DNA of 8,417 nt from A07HB70 sp964512675. GTDB taxonomy: Archaea > Halobacteriota > Halobacteria > Halobacteriales > Haloferacaceae. Shown here one piece after another: positions 5,525 to 8,417 of this stretch. Position numbers and translations under genes: made by a program. The stretch is from assembly GCA_964512675.1 (NCBI GenBank), contig CAZEJR010000040.1, positions 1 to 8,417 of the forward strand, written 5' to 3'. Position 1 is the stretch's first letter. Each line of letters begins with the position of its first letter. Under the pieces are notes generated by a model that worked only from the letters and a program-made list of their open reading frames with translations, was not told the DNA's origin and made no database searches.

Positions 5525-6003
5525 CGCCGGCTGGGCACCTCGCGGCGGCGGTGGTCGCGAGCGACTATCTCGACTACGACCGACGGGCGACGGCGCTCTG
5601 TCTCGCCGGCGCCGTCGTCCCGGACCTCGTCGACAAGACGGCGTGGCGGCTCGGGCTCGCCGAGACCGGCCACACGCTCGCGCACTCGGTGGTCACCGTC
5701 GTGGCGGTTGCCGTCGTCGTCACCGCGGTCGACACGGCTCGCCCGCTCCGGTCGGTGCTTCCGGGCTACGTCGCTCACGTCGTCGCCGACGTCGGCGTCG
5801 CGTACCCCCGGTTCGTCGTCAACTACGCGTGGCCGCTCCTCGACCAGCAGCCGACGCCCGACGTCTCGCCGGTCGGCTACTGGCTGCGGTACGCGACGAG
5901 CGCGCCCGGAGTCGTCGAGGCGGCTATCGTCGTCGCCGGGGTCGGTGTCGTCGTGCGCCGCCGCGTCGACGACTCGGACGACGAGGGGGAGCCACGCCGC
6001 TGA
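5521..6003 (+). CDS. DUF457-like membrane-bound metal-dependent hydrolase (second of two)
   Basis: The product starts at GTG 5521 (160 residues); the open frame upstream of it is not halophile-like. It begins TPAGHLAAAVV with the family's N-terminal His, then LCLAGAVVPDLVDK, GHTLAHSVV and YVAHVVADVGVAYP, which are the His and Asp sites of DUF457-type putative metal-dependent membrane hydrolases. Membrane helices are likely at the GHTLAHS-to-TAVD stretch, around GYVAHVVAD, and at the C-terminus (VEAAIVVAGVGVVV), followed by RRR and an acidic DDSDDEGE tail that should be cytoplasmic. It is related by motif, not by close sequence, to the gene at 4270-4755. No strong TATA box is seen before it. 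Substrate unknown. Confidence 0.82.
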   Translation: MTPAGHLAAAVVASDYLDYDRRATALCLAGAVVPDLVDKTAWRLGLAETGHTLAHSVVTVVAVAVVVTAVDTARPLRSVLPGYVAHVVADVGVAYPRFVVNYAWPLLDQQPTPDVSPVGYWLRYATSAPGVVEAAIVVAGVGVVVRRRVDDSDDEGEPRR

Positions 6004-6205
6004 TACGCCAGTGGCGGCTCCCGTCGCCCTCAGCTCGTGGTGTCCGCGCCGGAGCGGCGGGCGGTTGACAGAGCGCGAGGCGGCTGTCGACACCCGCACT
6101 GCCGACGGCGACGGGCCCGCGACTCGTCCCGGGGCGGCGGTCGCCCGACCGGCCGTCTGGCCTGCCACCGAACGGTTCTCCCGTCCGGCGCGCTTATCGC
6201 CGCGT

Positions 6206-6649
6206 GTGTCACCGGACGCGACAGACTCCGGGCCGGACGCGTCGTCGCGGACGGTCCCGGTCGACCCGCCCGTCCACGTCGAGACGTTTCCGAGCCACCA
6301 CGGCCTGACCTGGCGGGCCGGACCGCTCGCGGACTTCCTGACCGCGGTGACGGCCGAGCCGGCGGTCGAGGACGGTCACCGGCTGCTGGTCGACGCGACC
6401 GCCGCCGCCGGCAGACGCCGGCTCGCGCCGCACGAGGTCGACACGAGCACCGGCGCCACGACGTACGTCCGTGCGGATCCGTCCGCTCCGTGGACGGCTG
6501 CGTGGGAGCGTCGGACGACACCCGTCGTCTCGCTGACCGGTGCCCCCGCAGCCGGCCTGACCGCGCGGCTGCACCTCGCGACGACCGACTGCGACCGGTG
6601 GGCGACGGGCGCGCGCGAGCTGCTCTGCCGGCTGCTCGACCGCGGGTGA
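6206..6649 (+). CDS. Hypothetical acidic protein upstream of uvsE
   Basis: The likely frame runs from GTG 6206 (147 residues) to TGA 6647-6649, with GC-rich third positions. From residue about 20 it reads VDPPVHVETFPSHHGLTWRA, then DFLTAVTAEPAVEDGHRLLV, a stretch with TTYVRADPSAPWTAAWER, and near the C-terminus TARLHLATTDCDRWATGARE. It is soluble with no signal peptide or membrane helix and has a single Cys pair (DC, LC) near the end. I do not recognise the family. The start is uncertain: a TTATC at about 6193 would place transcription near 6220, after this GTG, whereas in-frame open sequence continues upstream as far as a TTG at 6065. It is separated from uvsE by 113 nt containing a hairpin and its own TATA box, so the two are probably not co-transcribed. 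Confidence 0.6.
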   Translation: MSPDATDSGPDASSRTVPVDPPVHVETFPSHHGLTWRAGPLADFLTAVTAEPAVEDGHRLLVDATAAAGRRRLAPHEVDTSTGATTYVRADPSAPWTAAWERRTTPVVSLTGAPAAGLTARLHLATTDCDRWATGARELLCRLLDRG

Positions 6650-6699
6650 GCACGGGGTCCCGGGCGCTCGTACCGCCTCCGGTCGGGCCCGTCGTCGTG

Positions 6700-6725
6700 C
6701 CCGGGGTCGCGGCCCGACCCACGGG
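6700..6725. repeat. GC-rich hairpin abutting the uvsE TATA box
   Basis: CCCGGGGTCG (6700-6709) pairs with CGACCC (6715-6720) and, after one bulged A, CGGG (6722-6725), giving 10 base pairs around a 5-nt loop. It ends directly against TATAT (6726-6730). It could end transcription of the preceding gene or be an operator for a regulator. Confidence 0.45.
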
Positions 6726-6731
6726 TATATC
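6723..6731 (+). promoter_or_regulatory. TATA box of the UV endonuclease gene
   Basis: GGGTATATC is a good archaeal TATA box about 35 nt before the ATG at 6763. Transcription would begin about 25-27 nt downstream, leaving a leader of roughly 8-10 nt with no ribosome-binding site. Confidence 0.65.
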
Positions 6732-6762
6732 TGCGCCTGGCTCCTCCGTTCGCTACCGACCG

Positions 6763-7665
6763 ATGCTCGGCTACGCCTGTATGAACCACACGCTCCGGGA
6801 CCGCGAGCCACCGGTGCGGTGTAACCGCGACATGCAGCAGGCGACCTTCGAGGAGCGCGGGCCGGCCTACGCCTCGGAGCTCGCACTCCAGAACGTCACC
6901 GACCTCCACGCGACGCTCCAGTGGAACGCGGCGCACGACGTCCGGTTCTACCGCTGTACCTCGACGCTCGTGCCGTGGAACTCGCGGTTCGACCTCGCCG
7001 ACCTGCCCGACTACGACGCGATCCGTGCAGCCGCAGAACGCTGTGGCGAGCTGATCGAGCGCGAGGAGATGCGGCTCACCTTCCACCCGGACTACTGGTG
7101 TCGGCTCGGGAGCGACAGCGCCGACACCCGTGCGAACTCGGTCGACGCGGTCGAGTACCACGCCGACTGGCTCGACCTGATGGGGCTCGATCGCTCGCCG
7201 TACTACGGTATCAACGTCCACATCGGCGCGACGTACGGCGACAAGACGGCCACGGGGGCGCGGTTCCGCGACGCGGTCGCCGAGCTCTCGCCCGGCGCCC
7301 GCGCCCGGCTGACCGTCGAGAACGACGACAGGGAGAGCCTGTGGAGCGTGCCCGAGCTCGTCGACGCACTCGACGGGACCGACGTCCCCGTCCTGTTCGA
7401 CTACCACCACCACACGTTCACCGACCGGGGGTTGACCTACCGCGAGGGATTCGACCGCGCGGCGGCGACGTGGGGGTCGGTCCGCCCGGCGACACACTAC
7501 TCCGAGCCCGCGTGTCTGCACGGCGCAGACGCCCGGCCACAGGCACACGCCGAGTCGCCGGCACGGGTGCCGGCGTGGCTCCGCGAGCGCTCGGACGTCA
7601 TGATCGAGGCCGACGGCAAGGAGCGGGCCGTCGACGCCGTGCGCGGCGCGACGACCGCGCCGTGA
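6763..7665 (+). CDS. uvsE: UV DNA damage endonuclease (UVDE)
   Basis: The 300-residue product has the usual length of UVDE, which nicks DNA 5' of cyclobutane dimers and 6-4 photoproducts and starts an excision pathway independent of UvrABC. It is a TIM-barrel metal enzyme, and its metal-ligand sites are all visible: FHPDYW with His108, NVHIGATYGDK with His153, TVENDD with Glu186, FDYHHH with Asp213 and His215-217, THYSE with His245, and IEADGKE with Glu282 and Lys286. The start MLGYACMNHTLRDREPP is typical of the family and is fixed by the TATA box 35 nt upstream. The very short spacer argues for a monocistronic transcript. It is convergent with nadC. High light exposure makes this a sensible gene in a haloarchaeon. 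No damage to the frame is seen. Confidence 0.96.
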   Translation: MLGYACMNHTLRDREPPVRCNRDMQQATFEERGPAYASELALQNVTDLHATLQWNAAHDVRFYRCTSTLVPWNSRFDLADLPDYDAIRAAAERCGELIEREEMRLTFHPDYWCRLGSDSADTRANSVDAVEYHADWLDLMGLDRSPYYGINVHIGATYGDKTATGARFRDAVAELSPGARARLTVENDDRESLWSVPELVDALDGTDVPVLFDYHHHTFTDRGLTYREGFDRAAATWGSVRPATHYSEPACLHGADARPQAHAESPARVPAWLRERSDVMIEADGKERAVDAVRGATTAP

Positions 7666-7789
7666 CGCTTGCGGCTGTCCGGCCCGAGAGCGCCCGTGGC
7701 GTCGGACTCGCCGCCGTCGACGCCGCGACCGGGCTCTGCGTGGCCCGTGGTCTCGCGGGGAAACAGCCGGACTCCGGCGTCGTACCGTC

Positions 7790-8417
7790 TCACGGCTCGA
7801 CGAGCAGGCTCATGTCGAGCCAGCCTGCGTCGTAGACGAGCGACCCCATCGACACCACGTCGACGCCCGCCTCCGCGTACGCGGGGGCAGTCTCCGGCGT
7901 GATGCCGCCGGACGCCTCGAACGTCACGTCGGCGTCGACGGCCTTGACACACGTCGCGACCTCCGCTGGCGTCATGTTGTCGAGTAGCAGGATGTCGGCG
8001 CCCGCCGCGGCGGCGCGTTCGGCCTGTGTGACCGTCTCGACCTCGACCTCGACGGTCGCGGTGAAACTCGCTCGCCGGCGCGCGCGCTCGATACAGCTCT
8101 CCAGTCCCGCGATCGCGATGTGGTTCTCCTTTATCAGCACCGCGTCGGCGAGACTGTACCGGTGTGGGTCTCCGCCGCCGAGTCTGACCGCTCGCTTCTC
8201 GAAGGCCCGGTATCCGGGCGTCGTCTTGCGAGTCGCGGCGACCCGGGCGTCGCCGCCGCTGTCGGCGACACGGTCGACGACCGCTGCCGTTCGCGTGGCG
8301 ACCCCGCTCATGCTCATGAGGAAGTTGAGCGCGAGGCGCTCGCCGTCGGCGTCCCTGTGGGCGCGCTCGTCGGACTCTCGCCGCCGGTTCGACACGTCCT
8401 CGACCCGGCGCTGGACG
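7790..8417 (-). CDS. nadC: Quinolinate phosphoribosyltransferase (NadC), 3' part, cut by window edge
   Basis: The frame enters at the right edge and ends at TGA 7790-7792; 208 residues are present, about three quarters of the usual 270-280. NadC makes nicotinate mononucleotide from quinolinate and PRPP in de novo NAD synthesis. Seen in order are GERLALNFLMSMSGVATRT, ATRKTTPGYRAFEKRAV with the substrate-binding Arg and Lys, GGGDPHRYSL, DAVLIKENH, the EVEVE strand, GADILLLDN with its acidic residue, and TFEASGGITPE. All of these are catalytic-barrel landmarks. The start lies outside, and the GTG at 8395 is internal. The N-terminal part before GERLALNF is about five residues shorter than I would expect and reads RRRESDERAHRDAD. 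In haloarchaea nadA and nadB often lie upstream, which would be to the right of the window. Confidence 0.93.
   Translation of the reverse strand, partial: VQRRVEDVSNRRRESDERAHRDADGERLALNFLMSMSGVATRTAAVVDRVADSGGDARVAATRKTTPGYRAFEKRAVRLGGGDPHRYSLADAVLIKENHIAIAGLESCIERARRRASFTATVEVEVETVTQAERAAAAGADILLLDNMTPAEVATCVKAVDADVTFEASGGITPETAPAYAEAGVDVVSMGSLVYDAGWLDMSLLVEP

Noticed and set aside
6037..6762. N-terminal extension of the UV endonuclease frame by 242 residues
   Set aside because: The extension is Arg- and Pro-rich, overlaps another gene, and the TATA box at 6726 plus the conserved family start fix the ATG at 6763.
6376..7548. 390-residue open frame on the minus strand
   Set aside because: It is antisense to the acidic hypothetical gene and the well-supported UV endonuclease gene and has no motif of its own.

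Overview
The window looks like haloarchaeal chromosome. It is very GC-rich, the intact proteins are rich in Asp and Glu, transcripts appear leaderless or nearly so, with TATA-like boxes about 25-35 nt before the start, GTG starts are common, and several proteins read like haloarchaeal family members (UV damage endonuclease, NadC, MutY, DUF457-type membrane proteins). These identities come from reading the translations; no database search was made.

Region 1 (about 1-3560) is a decayed tract. It opens with the 3' part of a tRNA gene (T arm, acceptor strand and discriminator; probably tRNA-Val) that has no 5' half in the window, as expected for the far boundary of an element integrated in a tRNA gene to the left. 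Two tandem palindromes follow. Then come remnants: a frameshifted CxxC mini-protein, a small haloarchaeal protein, a gene-poor stretch with a palindrome followed by a T run, a frameshifted ribbon-helix-helix/coiled-coil protein, a toxin-antitoxin pair (PIN toxin and its antitoxin) in which both genes are frameshifted, the 3' part of a mutY gene with an in-frame stop, and a possible membrane-protein remnant.

Region 2 (about 3810-6003) holds intact membrane-associated genes: a two-helix membrane protein with an OB-like middle domain, separated by 1 nt from a DUF457-like membrane protein, and after a gap a second DUF457-like protein. Between these two lies, on the opposite strand, a short paralogue of the small protein in region 1.

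Region 3 (about 6206-8417) is ordinary chromosome: an acidic hypothetical protein, a complete UV DNA damage endonuclease gene with a clear TATA box, and convergent to it the 3' part of nadC (quinolinate phosphoribosyltransferase, NAD synthesis), which runs off the right edge.

The main picture is a sharp change from a tRNA-bounded graveyard of broken genes to intact housekeeping and membrane genes. I found no CRISPR array, rRNA, complete tRNA, transposase or integrase. I do not see a convincing new multi-gene system. The best candidates for follow-up are the tRNA boundary, the pair of small paralogous proteins and the OB-like/DUF457 membrane cluster.
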